From Proteobacteria bacterium UBA2996 (lineage in GTDB: Bacteria; Pseudomonadota; Gammaproteobacteria; Arenicellales; UBA868), in NCBI GenBank assembly GCA_002346525.1, contig DDZY01000174.1, forward strand, positions 1 through 12,476: a DNA stretch of 12,476 nt. Direction: 5' to 3'. The notes below the pieces were generated by a model. It was given only the letters and a program-made list of their open reading frames with translations, was not told where the DNA came from and did no database searches. Position numbers and translations under genes: made by a program. This document shows, piece by piece, positions 5,690-12,476 of this stretch. Position 1 is the stretch's first letter, and every line of letters starts with the position of its first letter.

Positions 5690-7159
5690 ATGAATAAGCC
5701 TTCTCTCGATCCCGCGTGGATCGGCAAAACCTTTGACGACTTTCTCTTTCGACCCCAGAAGGGAATTACGGCAACCCGAGCTTTCATCGCGCTTCGATCC
5801 CGGCTGACCGCTACCCTGGCGCTGGAACTCCCGATTGTCTCCTCCAACATGGACAGCGTGACCGGCGGCGACATGGCACGGACGATGGCACTGGAAGGCG
5901 GACTCGGCGTCATCCATCGAGGCCAGAGTATCGAGCGGCAGTGTGAGACGGTAGCGGGCGTCAAACGCAGTCACAGCGCCGTGATTGAAAATCCGCGGAC
6001 CCTGCCTATTGGTGCCACTATCGGCGAAGCGCTAATCTTTGCTCGTCGACACAAGATCAATGGCATTCTCATAGAAACTGCTCCCGGCAGCATGATCCTC
6101 GCAGGCGTGCTGACCCGCAGAGATATTCCCTGGGACCGCTCCCATGACCACGAGGTCGTTGAGCGTTTCATGACGCCTATGGCTGAGTTGAAGACCGCCG
6201 GGCCGGATGTGGCAACGGAAGAGGCCGAGCGCATCATGTTCGAAGGGCGTATTGAACGGCTGCCGCTGGTGGACGATGAGTGCCGCATCCACGGACTGAT
6301 TACGCGCAAGGACGTGCGCTTTCTTCGTGAACGGCCCTTCGCAAGCAAGGACGCCAAAGGCCGGCTCTTGACCGGAGCCGCAGTCGGCTGTGCCGGTGAC
6401 TTCATGGAGCGGGCGCAAGCACTGCTGGAAGCGGGCGCTGACTCTCTTTTTGTCGACATCGCCCACGGCCACTCACTCGTGATGCAGCAGGGGATCGAAC
6501 GCCTGCGTGCAGAATTCCCTGAGATCCCGCTTATCTGCGGCAACGTCGCTACCGGTGCGGGAGCGCGCTTTATGTGCGAACTGGGCGCCGATGCGGTCAA
6601 GGTGGGAGTCGGACCCGGGCGGGGATGCCGGACGAGACTGGAAACCGCTGCCGGGGTACCGCAGCTCCAAGCGATCCGCGAAGCCTGGTGCGAAGTCGGC
6701 GGGGAAATCAGCATCATGGCAGATGGCGGGGTTCGCTTCGACAAGGACATTTTCCTGGCGCTCGCCTGCGGTGCAGACACCGTCATGCTGGGTAGCGCGC
6801 TTTCTGGAACAGACGAAGCCCCGGGGCGGGTGATCGAGGACCCGGCCACACACACCAAGAAAAAAATTTACCGTGGCATGACTTCCCCCGAGGCCGTGAT
6901 GGAATCCCTCTATGATTCAGAGGACTCGGACGCGGTCGATGCTGCTCTGGCAACGCCGCCCGAAGGACAGGAAATCCAGGTACCCTATCGGGGCAGCGTC
7001 GTCGATATCCTGCACCGGATTCGCGGCCACCTTCGCTCAGCCGTCAGCTATGCCGGATGTGATTCTCTGGAGAAGGCAAGGGAGGCTATTCTGCCTGACC
7101 CCCTGGAGTATCTGATCGCACTTTCCGAAGCCTCCCGAAAAGAGTCCTACGAACGCTAA
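5690..7159 (+). CDS. IMP dehydrogenase / GMP reductase family protein with CBS domains (GMP-reductase-like flap)
   Basis: Purine-nucleotide TIM-barrel oxidoreductase, 489 aa from ATG 5690. It has TFDDFLF (14-20), SSNMDSVTGGDMA (51-63), GGLGVIHRGQSIERQ (70-84), a CBS pair inserted in the barrel (about 96-217), GNVATG (284-289), the active-site loop GVGPGRGCRTR (306-316), and the phosphate site MADGGVRFDKD with MLGSALSGTDEAPG (343-379). The probable catalytic Cys (C313) and Thr (T315) are present, but the loop Ser is Arg (R311) and the residue after Cys is Arg. The IMPDH flap Arg-Tyr pair (DRYF) is missing; PPEGQEIQVPYRG (423-435) and HLRSAVSYAG (447-456) resemble GMP reductase. It could be IMPDH (GTP synthesis) or GMP reductase (salvage), so I give no symbol. 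In-frame GTGs at 5651 and 5663 are alternative starts; none has a clear ribosome binding site. Confidence 0.88.
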   Translation: MNKPSLDPAWIGKTFDDFLFRPQKGITATRAFIALRSRLTATLALELPIVSSNMDSVTGGDMARTMALEGGLGVIHRGQSIERQCETVAGVKRSHSAVIENPRTLPIGATIGEALIFARRHKINGILIETAPGSMILAGVLTRRDIPWDRSHDHEVVERFMTPMAELKTAGPDVATEEAERIMFEGRIERLPLVDDECRIHGLITRKDVRFLRERPFASKDAKGRLLTGAAVGCAGDFMERAQALLEAGADSLFVDIAHGHSLVMQQGIERLRAEFPEIPLICGNVATGAGARFMCELGADAVKVGVGPGRGCRTRLETAAGVPQLQAIREAWCEVGGEISIMADGGVRFDKDIFLALACGADTVMLGSALSGTDEAPGRVIEDPATHTKKKIYRGMTSPEAVMESLYDSEDSDAVDAALATPPEGQEIQVPYRGSVVDILHRIRGHLRSAVSYAGCDSLEKAREAILPDPLEYLIALSEASRKESYER

Positions 7160-7219
7160 GGCAAAAACCCGACGAGCGCCGGACGCAATGATCAACTGGG
7201 CGGCGGGCTTGTTGTAGTG

Positions 7220-8341
7220 ATGGACTTATCTCAGGCCATTCGCCGGCACCACGGGACTCGCGTACTGATGTCTCTGATCGCCGGCAGTGTCGGAGGTCTG
7301 CTCTTTTTCTGGCTGTCACTGCCGCTGCCCTGGCTGTTGGGGTCGATGCTCCTGGTGTCCGTCGGCGCTGCCTGCGGGATGCCCTGCCAACGGTCGGCCA
7401 GGCTCAGGAAAGGCACGATCGCTGTGATGGGTCTGCTGCTGGGAAGTTATTTCGCTGCCGATACCCTCTCTCAGTTGGGCTTGTGGTTTCTGGCGGCGCT
7501 CTTGGTCAGTGTTTATGTCATCACCATGACCATCTTCTCTTTAGGCACGTTTCGCCGCGTGGGCCTCATGGACTTGCCGACGGCTTATTTTTCCAGCATG
7601 CCCGGAGGGCTCGCTCCGATGACGATTGCGGGTGAGGAAGCCGGTGGGGACAGTCAACTGATCCCGATCGCGCATGTTATCCGTATTTTCTGCGTGGTGT
7701 CTTCCGTGCCCATTTATCTCGCATTGGTGCCCGGAGTCGAACTTGCCCCGGCATCGCTCACCCTTTCTGAAATCTTTGTGGTGCCGCCCTGGCAAGACTG
7801 GTTCATTTGGGGGTTGTGCGCGCTGGTCGGATTTTTTGGGGCACGTGCAATCCGTATGCCGTTCGGTGAGATATTGGGGCCGATGATTTTGTGTGGCGGG
7901 GTCTACATTTTTGAAGTCGTCACAGTCGCGCTGCCGCCTTTTGTGACCATTACCGCACAGATTGTCATCGGTACTTCCATCGGCACCCAGTTTGCCAAAC
8001 TGCGCGGACGTCATGTCCTACGAACCGTTATCACTTCAATGGGGACGACGGTCGTCATGCTGGCAGGCGCCCTGATCGTTACTGACTTGATGGCCCCCAT
8101 ACTGGGAATGGATCCGCTGTCGCTGCTGCTAGCGTTGGTGCCGGGAGGCCTTGTGGAGATGGGCCTGATAGCGGTTGCGCTGAATGCCGATACGGCGTTC
8201 ATCAGCACGATACACACCTGGCGGATCATCCTGATTGCCGTCAGCGCGCCGTTGCTTTTTGGATTTGTTGGGCGTGGGCTACCTTGGACCAGCCGTCATT
8301 CCCCAAAGAGTGCGGACAAACCGGATGTGAGATCCGGGTAG
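7220..8341 (+). CDS. AbrB family integral membrane protein
   Basis: Polytopic inner-membrane protein of the AbrB duplication family (often named ammonia monooxygenase-like, although it is not an ammonia monooxygenase). Transport is suspected but the substrate is unknown. The 373-aa product has two similar halves. The first shows LPLPWLLGSM, AYFSSMPGGLAPMTIAGEE and HVIRIF. The second shows GEILGPMILCG, the glycine-rich IGTSIGTQF, ALVPGGLVEMGLIAVALNAD and STIHTWRI. Around nine to eleven hydrophobic segments cover it. ATG 7220 follows directly after an in-frame GTG (7217); a weak GGCGGG lies upstream. It begins 60 bp after the IMPDH/GMPR-like gene and may be cotranscribed. Its last 46 bp overlap the 3' end of the minus-strand epimerase gene. 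Confidence 0.9.
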   Translation: MDLSQAIRRHHGTRVLMSLIAGSVGGLLFFWLSLPLPWLLGSMLLVSVGAACGMPCQRSARLRKGTIAVMGLLLGSYFAADTLSQLGLWFLAALLVSVYVITMTIFSLGTFRRVGLMDLPTAYFSSMPGGLAPMTIAGEEAGGDSQLIPIAHVIRIFCVVSSVPIYLALVPGVELAPASLTLSEIFVVPPWQDWFIWGLCALVGFFGARAIRMPFGEILGPMILCGGVYIFEVVTVALPPFVTITAQIVIGTSIGTQFAKLRGRHVLRTVITSMGTTVVMLAGALIVTDLMAPILGMDPLSLLLALVPGGLVEMGLIAVALNADTAFISTIHTWRIILIAVSAPLLFGFVGRGLPWTSRHSPKSADKPDVRSG

Positions 8342-9165
8342 CGGACGTCTACCCCAAGGTGTTCGCGCATCCGGGTGTTGTCAATTCGCTTTGACTCGGC
8401 GAGATAAGAGCGCATCTCGGCGCTAAGCGCCGCGGTCGCCTGCTGCCGATCGACGACGGGGGGGCGAGGCAAGCCTGCTGCGTTTGCAACCCTGAAGAAA
8501 AAATCGGACATCGTCGACGGGTGCCCGTCGCTGATGTTGTAGACCGGCAGAGGATCAGCGATTCGGGCCGCGGCAAGGCAGGCACTGATGAGATCCTCCA
8601 CATGCACACGGTTACTCCATGGTGCCAGGTCGGGCGCCAACACCGGCAGACCTTCGCGCAGACGCTTGAGCGGCAACTTTCCTGCGCCGTAAATCCCCGG
8701 GACCCGAAGCGCCACTACCGGAACGTCGTGCAACCGGCACCAATCCCGCATAGTACGTTCCGCATCAACCCGTCGACGCGCCCGCCCCGTGATGGGCGCA
8801 AGGGGACGATCCTCCGTCACCCAATCTCCCTGACAGTCCCCGTACACTCCCGTGGTGCTGATCAAGACCACCCTGGAAGGCCGTTCGCCCACATCTTGCG
8901 CACAATCAGCAAAGTAGCGCAGTCGCCGGTCCTGATCACTCTCAGGCTGGGGAGGCGCAAACCAGTAGAGCACGCGTCCGTCCAGAAATTTCTTCGGGGG
9001 ACAATCGCTCTCAAGATCCGCACTGACGGCCAGGATGCCCTCCTGATTGAGTCGGTCGGCACTCTCAGCCGTTCGGACCATTGCCGACACGCTGCCACCA
9101 TCGGCAAGCTCGCGCAGGGCGACCTGTCGTCCGACATAGCCACAACCGGCAAATACACTGTGCAT
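8296..9165 (-). CDS. YeeZ-like NAD(P)-binding epimerase/SDR-type protein
   Basis: Atypical short-chain dehydrogenase/epimerase of the YeeZ type, 289 aa, cytoplasmic. The N-terminal Rossmann motif is GCGYVG (7-12). VVLISTTGVYGD (99-110) marks the serine/threonine strand, RVPGIYGAG (154-162) and RVHVEDL (186-192) the later extended-SDR landmarks, and YNISDGHPSTM (209-219) the substrate lobe. The catalytic YxxxK is not present: the matching place reads TGRARRRVDAE (126-136), as in atypical NAD(P)-binding proteins of this kind, so ordinary epimerase chemistry is doubtful. ATG 9165 follows the lipoprotein stop by 6 bp, so the two are probably cotranscribed. Its stop lies inside the AbrB-like gene on the other strand. 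Confidence 0.9.
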   Translation of the reverse strand: MHSVFAGCGYVGRQVALRELADGGSVSAMVRTAESADRLNQEGILAVSADLESDCPPKKFLDGRVLYWFAPPQPESDQDRRLRYFADCAQDVGERPSRVVLISTTGVYGDCQGDWVTEDRPLAPITGRARRRVDAERTMRDWCRLHDVPVVALRVPGIYGAGKLPLKRLREGLPVLAPDLAPWSNRVHVEDLISACLAAARIADPLPVYNISDGHPSTMSDFFFRVANAAGLPRPPVVDRQQATAALSAEMRSYLAESKRIDNTRMREHLGVDVRYPDLTSGLSALFGE

Positions 9166-9171
9166 CGGGGC

Positions 9172-9699
9172 TTAGCGGCTTGCGGTGAGCGTACCCGCAG
9201 TAGTCAGGGTAGCTACGGTCACTTCCGCTCTTTTGCATTTCAGCGTACCGCTAACGTTGGCTGTCATGTCAGGCGGCGTGATCACACCCTGGATACGGGC
9301 CGCCTTTACCCCGAAGGCACAGCCGGCGTCGTTCAGCCGGGAGATGTTCGTGGCACTCAGTAGCGAACGCAGATCATCGATCGATGCCTGCAGCCCCCAG
9401 TTGCCGGCATTGTCCACCACCCCGGTAATCGTCACCCCTCGTACGGATAAAAAGACCAGCCCATCGTGGGTAACTTCAACTGAAACACTCTCGATGCGAT
9501 GATCCGTTGCTGAACCCAATGCAACCACATCGGCGGTTGAGGTGAGCGAAATCGTGCCGGCATAGGTTCCGGCATAGGCGCTGGTCGCATCCCCCCGAGA
9601 GACGGTTAACTCGATACCGCTACTCGAGGAACTGGCACAACCCACCAGGGTCAGCGCCCATGCCAAGAGGCATGTCTTTGCTCCGCTGATTCTCAACAT
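9172..9699 (-). CDS. Putative lipoprotein of unknown function
   Basis: A 175-aa exported protein that I cannot assign to a named family. The N-terminus (MLRISGAKTCLLAWALTLVG) has a positive start, a hydrophobic core and a lipobox LVGC (18-21); C21 is followed by Ala-Ser, so outer-membrane sorting is expected under the +2 rule. A serine-rich linker (23-27) follows. The rest is rich in Thr, Val, Ser and Gly, with alternating strands (AGTYAGTISLTST, VSVEVTHDGLVFLSVRG, GVTITGVVDNAG), suggesting a beta-rich domain. Two later cysteines, in AGCAFG and LKCKRA, could form a disulfide. ATG 9699 is chosen because a longer frame to 9813 puts 38 basic, non-signal residues before the leader. It is probably the first gene of a two-gene unit with the epimerase. 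Confidence 0.8.
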   Translation of the reverse strand: MLRISGAKTCLLAWALTLVGCASSSSSGIELTVSRGDATSAYAGTYAGTISLTSTADVVALGSATDHRIESVSVEVTHDGLVFLSVRGVTITGVVDNAGNWGLQASIDDLRSLLSATNISRLNDAGCAFGVKAARIQGVITPPDMTANVSGTLKCKRAEVTVATLTTAGTLTASR

Positions 9700-9783
9700 G
9701 GGGTTCAATGCTCTCTTTGAGGCTGGCGCACCTTTACCGCGCGAATGAGCTCGTTCATCTGAAAACCTTACAATGGGAACTTG

Positions 9784-9813
9784 TTGAGTTCGCGATCGGT
9801 GCGTCCTTATCAT
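9784..9813 (+). promoter_or_regulatory. Promoter candidate in the divergent gap before DUF1244-gloB
   Basis: The 259-bp gap between the divergent lipoprotein and DUF1244 starts (9700-9958) holds no convincing gene. TTGAGT (9784-9789) and TATCAT (9808-9813), spaced 18 bp, resemble a sigma-70 promoter reading towards DUF1244. A second TATCAT occurs at 9874-9879 with only a poor -35 (TTTCGA at 9851). I did not find a clear promoter for the lipoprotein strand. This is pattern matching only. Confidence 0.3.
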
Positions 9814-9958
9814 TTGATTGTACCGGTCCTGTCAACGCAGTCGTACTTCGTTTCGAAAAGTATGATCGACTGTTATCATGCCCGGTTGAATCAGGAGCGA
9901 AGCAGCGCGGGGGACACCGGTTACCGCCTGCCGAGTCCCATACTATCCGGGAGACGAT

Positions 9959-10282
9959 ATGGACGAATCAACCCGCACCCAACTTGAGGCTGCCGCTTTT
10001 CGCGGACTGGTCGCACACCTTCGTGAGCGGACCGACGTACAGAACATCGATTTGATGAACCTGGCCGGTTTCTGCCGAAACTGCCTGTCGAAGTGGTACA
10101 TGGCAGCGGCGGACGAGCAAGATGTTGAGATGGACTATGACCAGGCCCGTGAAATCGTCTACGGCATGACGTATGACGAATGGAAACGGGATTACCAAAA
10201 AGAGGCCAGCGAGGAGCAAAAAGCGGCTTTTGAAACAACCAAGCCGCTCCACGCCAAGATCAGCGGTCACCAAAAAGGTTAA
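9959..10282 (+). CDS. DUF1244 family protein
   Basis: Small soluble protein, 107 aa, matching the DUF1244 family (about 100 aa, common in proteobacteria, function unknown). The family core is clear: AAFRGLVAHLRERTDVQNID (12-31) with LMNLAGFCRNCLSKWY (32-47), then a second helical half with the motif IVYGMTYDEWKRDYQ (66-80). Two cysteines two residues apart (FCRNC) are notable; whether they bind metal or are redox active is not known to me. The C-terminal tail is polar and lysine-rich. GGGAG lies a few bases before ATG 9959. The gene is followed 4 bp later by gloB, and the gloB ribosome binding site lies within its 3' end, so the two are almost certainly cotranscribed. Confidence 0.92.
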   Translation: MDESTRTQLEAAAFRGLVAHLRERTDVQNIDLMNLAGFCRNCLSKWYMAAADEQDVEMDYDQAREIVYGMTYDEWKRDYQKEASEEQKAAFETTKPLHAKISGHQKG

Positions 10283-10286
10283 ACCG

Positions 10287-11057
10287 ATGAGCCGGCTTGA
10301 AGTCCACCAGTTTCCCTGCCTTTCCGATAACTACGGCTATCTGGTCCACGATCCCGATAGCGGGCTCACGGCCGCGATCGATACCCCTGAGGTCGAGCCG
10401 ATCCATGCCGCACTCAATGCCAAGGGCTTCAAACTCGACTTCATCTTCAATACCCATCACCACGATGATCATGCCGGTGGCAACCTCGAGTTGAAATCAC
10501 AAACCGGGTGTCAGGTCATCGGCCCAGCTGCGGATGCAGACCGTATCCCCGGTATCGACCGCACGGTGGCAGAAGGTGATACGGTGATGCTCGGAGCCTG
10601 GGCTTTCACGGTTCACGACACGCCCGGGCATACCCGCGGCCACATTGTCTACCATTGCCCCCAAGCCGGCGTCGGCTTTGTGGGAGATACCCTTTTCGCG
10701 CTTGGCTGCGGACGGCTGTTTGAAGGCACACCGCAGCAAATGTGGACGTCCCTGCAGAAAATCCTGTCCTGGCCCAACGAGACGCTGATCTACTGTGCCC
10801 ATGAGTACACTCAGGCCAACGCCCGCTTTGCGCTATCTGTGGAACCGGACAACGAGGATCTTTTGAGCCGCAACGACGACATCGACGCTGCCCGGCAACG
10901 GGGAGAACCCACCGTTCCCACCACCCTTGGCCTTGAAAAAAGAACCAATCCCTTTTTGCGACCGGACAGCACCCACCTGCAGGAGACCATTGGTCTGAGC
11001 GGGCAACCCTTGGTGGAAATCTTCGCCCGGACCCGCGAACTCAAGGATCAGTTCTGA
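10287..11057 (+). CDS. gloB: Hydroxyacylglutathione hydrolase (glyoxalase II)
   Basis: Cytoplasmic metallo-beta-lactamase-fold thioesterase that hydrolyses S-lactoylglutathione to D-lactate and glutathione, the second step of methylglyoxal detoxification. The 256-aa product fits E. coli GloB (about 251). The dinuclear metal motif is THHHDDHAGG (H57, H59, D61, H62), with H115 in DTPGHTRGH, D134 in FVGDTLF and H172 in CAHEYT; GCGRLFEG (140-147) is a GloB hallmark. The C-terminal glutathione-binding part includes LEKRTNPFLR (216-225) with the expected basic residues. ATG 10287 has AAGG 8 bases upstream, inside the DUF1244 gene. A longer in-frame start at 10173 would lie wholly in the DUF1244 coding region and is rejected. 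No gloA is present in the window. Confidence 0.97.
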   Translation: MSRLEVHQFPCLSDNYGYLVHDPDSGLTAAIDTPEVEPIHAALNAKGFKLDFIFNTHHHDDHAGGNLELKSQTGCQVIGPAADADRIPGIDRTVAEGDTVMLGAWAFTVHDTPGHTRGHIVYHCPQAGVGFVGDTLFALGCGRLFEGTPQQMWTSLQKILSWPNETLIYCAHEYTQANARFALSVEPDNEDLLSRNDDIDAARQRGEPTVPTTLGLEKRTNPFLRPDSTHLQETIGLSGQPLVEIFARTRELKDQF

Positions 11058-11102
11058 GCCGTCCTCGAGGCCCTTCCCATCCTTGCACCTTAATTTAGCC
11101 CT

Positions 11103-11753
11103 ATGACCCGATCCACGGCACCTTCTGCCCGCACTAAAGTCCGCCGCGTGCGTGAACTCGCGCGTTATGACCGATCGACCATCAATGCCATTCTCGATGA
11201 GGCAACGGTATGTCATGTAGGGTTTGTCGACGAAGGCCAGCCTTTCGTGATCCCGACCGCCATCGCCCGTATCAATGATCACGCCTATATACACGGCAGC
11301 CGGGTCAGCAGGATGCTCAAGCTACTGGCTGCGGGAAACCCGGCGTGTATCACGGTCACGTTGCTCGATGGGATCGTGGTGGCACGCTCTGCTTTCAACT
11401 CCTCCATGAATTACCGCTCGGTCGTCATCCTGGGCAGCGCTGAAAAAGTTACTGGGGAAGATAAAAAGATCGCACTGGATGCCTTCACAGAGCATCTGAT
11501 TCCCGGCCGCACCGGCGATATCCGGGCATCAAAGCCCAAAGAACTGGCAGCCACCACAGTGGTCCGCTTCAGCCTTGACGAAGCATCGGTCAAAGTCAGC
11601 GAAGGTCCGCCGAGTGACGAGAAATCCGATTATGAGAGTGATGTCTGGGCCGGAGTCATTCCGCTGACCGTAGAAAGCGGCGAGCCTCAGCCCGATCCAC
11701 GGCTGAAGAGCGGTATCCCTGTGCCGCCCTATATCCAAAAGCGCAAAACGTAA
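11103..11753 (+). CDS. Pyridoxamine 5'-phosphate oxidase-like FMN-binding protein
   Basis: Split-barrel flavin-binding fold protein, 216 aa, of the pyridox_ox_2 / NimA-like group and not PdxH itself. The early pattern RVRELARYDRSTINAILDEA (15-34), then CHVGFVDEGQPFVIPTA (37-53), AYIHGSRVSRMLKLL (61-75) and the second barrel motif FNSSMNYRSVVILGSAEKV (98-116) are typical. Members bind FMN or related cofactors and act as reductases, with substrates mostly unknown. The C-terminal part includes DVWAGVIPL, also a family feature, and ends in a proline-rich tail. No clear ribosome binding site precedes ATG 11103. It starts 45 bp after gloB and ends 52 bp before the hydantoinase gene, all on the same strand, so it may belong to the same transcript. 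Confidence 0.88.
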   Translation: MTRSTAPSARTKVRRVRELARYDRSTINAILDEATVCHVGFVDEGQPFVIPTAIARINDHAYIHGSRVSRMLKLLAAGNPACITVTLLDGIVVARSAFNSSMNYRSVVILGSAEKVTGEDKKIALDAFTEHLIPGRTGDIRASKPKELAATTVVRFSLDEASVKVSEGPPSDEKSDYESDVWAGVIPLTVESGEPQPDPRLKSGIPVPPYIQKRKT

Positions 11754-11805
11754 GCCCTCGGGCGCTGATTTCACTGACTCACTTCACGGAGCAACGAACG
11801 AGAGC

Positions 11806-12476
11806 ATGAGCAGCGCGCCGCGTATTGCCATTGATATTGGCGGGACCTTCACCGATGCGGTCCTGCAGGTCGGGACCGACCGATATACCGCCAAAGTCCT
11901 GACCACGACCCGCAATCCTGCAGAAGGATTCATGCAGGGCATCTCGCAATTGCTATCTCAGTCAGGGATTTCGCCCAATGATGTCGCACTCATTACGCAC
12001 GGCACCACGCTCGCCACCAACGCGCTGATTGAGCGCCGGGGTGCCAAAACCGCGCTGATCGTGACTGAGGGGCATCGCGACTCGCTGGAGATCGGCTATG
12101 AAAACCGTTTCGACCAGTACAATTTTGACGCCGACCGCAACCCGCCTCTGGTCCCAAGAAGCCGGCGCTGGACCGTAGCCGAGCGGATCGATTACCGGGG
12201 TGACGTTCTGACGCCCCTTGACGAGAACTCGGTTGAACGCCTCATCACACGTTTCAAAGCGGCAAAAATAGAAAGCGTCGCCGTAGGCCTGCTGCATGCC
12301 TACGCCAATCCCGCGCACGAGCAACGTACTCGCGACATCCTGAAAGCCCACTTGCCTGATCTTTCCATATCCCTTTCAAGCGAAGTCTGCCCGGAAATAC
12401 GTGAGTACGAACGCCAGAGCACCACCTGTGCCAACGCCTACGTTCAGCCGCTGATGGCGAGTTACCTGATTGAGGT
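11806..12476 (+). CDS. Hydantoinase/oxoprolinase family protein, A subunit (partial, cut by window end)
   Basis: N-terminal 223 codons of a protein of the N-methylhydantoinase A / 5-oxoprolinase family, ATP-dependent enzymes opening cyclic amides such as hydantoins or 5-oxoproline, or related acetone carboxylase-type subunits. The frame stays open to the window end with no stop; full-length members are about 650-700 aa. The ATP-fold start IAIDIGGTFTDAVL (7-20), the second glycine-rich motif THGTTLATNALIERRGAKTA (64-83), IVTEGHRDSLEIGYE (85-99) and the later EVCPEIREYERQSTTCANAYVQP (193-215) are typical of the hydantoinase A N-terminal and main domains. GGAG lies 14 bases before ATG 11806, with GAGAG nearer. 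The substrate cannot be named; a B subunit, if present, would lie beyond the window. Confidence 0.93.
   Translation, partial: MSSAPRIAIDIGGTFTDAVLQVGTDRYTAKVLTTTRNPAEGFMQGISQLLSQSGISPNDVALITHGTTLATNALIERRGAKTALIVTEGHRDSLEIGYENRFDQYNFDADRNPPLVPRSRRWTVAERIDYRGDVLTPLDENSVERLITRFKAAKIESVAVGLLHAYANPAHEQRTRDILKAHLPDLSISLSSEVCPEIREYERQSTTCANAYVQPLMASYLIE

Noticed and set aside
5971..6858. Long open frame (295 codons) antisense to the IMPDH/GMPR-like gene
   Set aside because: Serine/arginine/proline-rich composition with no motif, wholly opposite a well-supported gene; a shadow of GC-rich codon use.
9708..10055. Plus-strand 115-codon open frame in the divergent gap running into DUF1244
   Set aside because: Overlaps the start of DUF1244 in another frame, has no ribosome binding site and shows no recognisable domain.
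10173..10286. Longer N-terminus of GloB starting at 10173
   Set aside because: The 38 extra residues are lysine/arginine/serine-rich, lie entirely within DUF1244 in another frame, and GloB proteins start at the MSRLEVHQFP-type sequence.
1..12476. CRISPR array, tRNA/rRNA genes, insertion sequences, prophage, toxin-antitoxin or anti-phage island
   Set aside because: No spaced repeats, no tRNA-like cloverleaf noticed, no transposase/integrase motifs and no defence-gene cluster; the NYN-LOTUS gene alone does not make a defence system.

Overview
The window looks like an ordinary chromosomal stretch of a free-living Gram-negative proteobacterium. Moderately GC-rich codon use, a lipobox-type lipoprotein, GloB, a DUF836 glutaredoxin, a YeeZ-like epimerase and a DUF1244 protein fit a gammaproteobacterium best, but that is inferred from gene content and not from a marker gene. 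I see no rRNA, tRNA, CRISPR, transposase, integrase or phage gene. The genes are densely packed, and two at the edges are cut by the window (a possible membrane protein at 1-81 on the minus strand and a hydantoinase A-type protein at 11806-12476).

Region 1 (1-3955): a class I photolyase on the plus strand (TTG start) converges on a minus-strand group. In transcription order this group is a DUF836 glutaredoxin, a spermidine-synthase-like methyltransferase whose coding frame continues upstream of any normal start codon, a NYN-domain putative RNase with a C-terminal OST-HTH/LOTUS domain, and a small unknown protein. The minus group diverges from a LysE/RhtB exporter.

Region 2 (3955-8341, plus strand): the LysE exporter, then an AT-rich regulatory gap with two inverted repeats and an exact TTGACA, an SDR dehydrogenase with a strong ribosome binding site, an IMPDH/GMP-reductase family enzyme with CBS domains and a non-standard active-site loop, and an AbrB-family membrane protein.

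Region 3 (8296-9699, minus strand): a putative lipoprotein and a YeeZ-like NAD(P)-binding epimerase. The epimerase overlaps the 3' end of the AbrB gene tail to tail by 46 bp.

Region 4 (9700-12476, plus strand): a 259-bp divergent gap, then DUF1244, gloB (4 bp apart), a PNPOx-like flavin protein and the start of a hydantoinase/oxoprolinase gene. The first two are clearly one transcription unit. The last two may be part of it.

Most genes are housekeeping or accessory metabolism: DNA repair, methylglyoxal detoxification, purine interconversion, thiol chemistry and export. I do not see a convincing new multi-gene system. The items most worth a second look are the apparently startless, ATAG-overlapped methyltransferase, the altered IMPDH/GMPR active site, the NYN-LOTUS protein and its small neighbour, and the 17-bp perfect palindrome upstream of the SDR gene.
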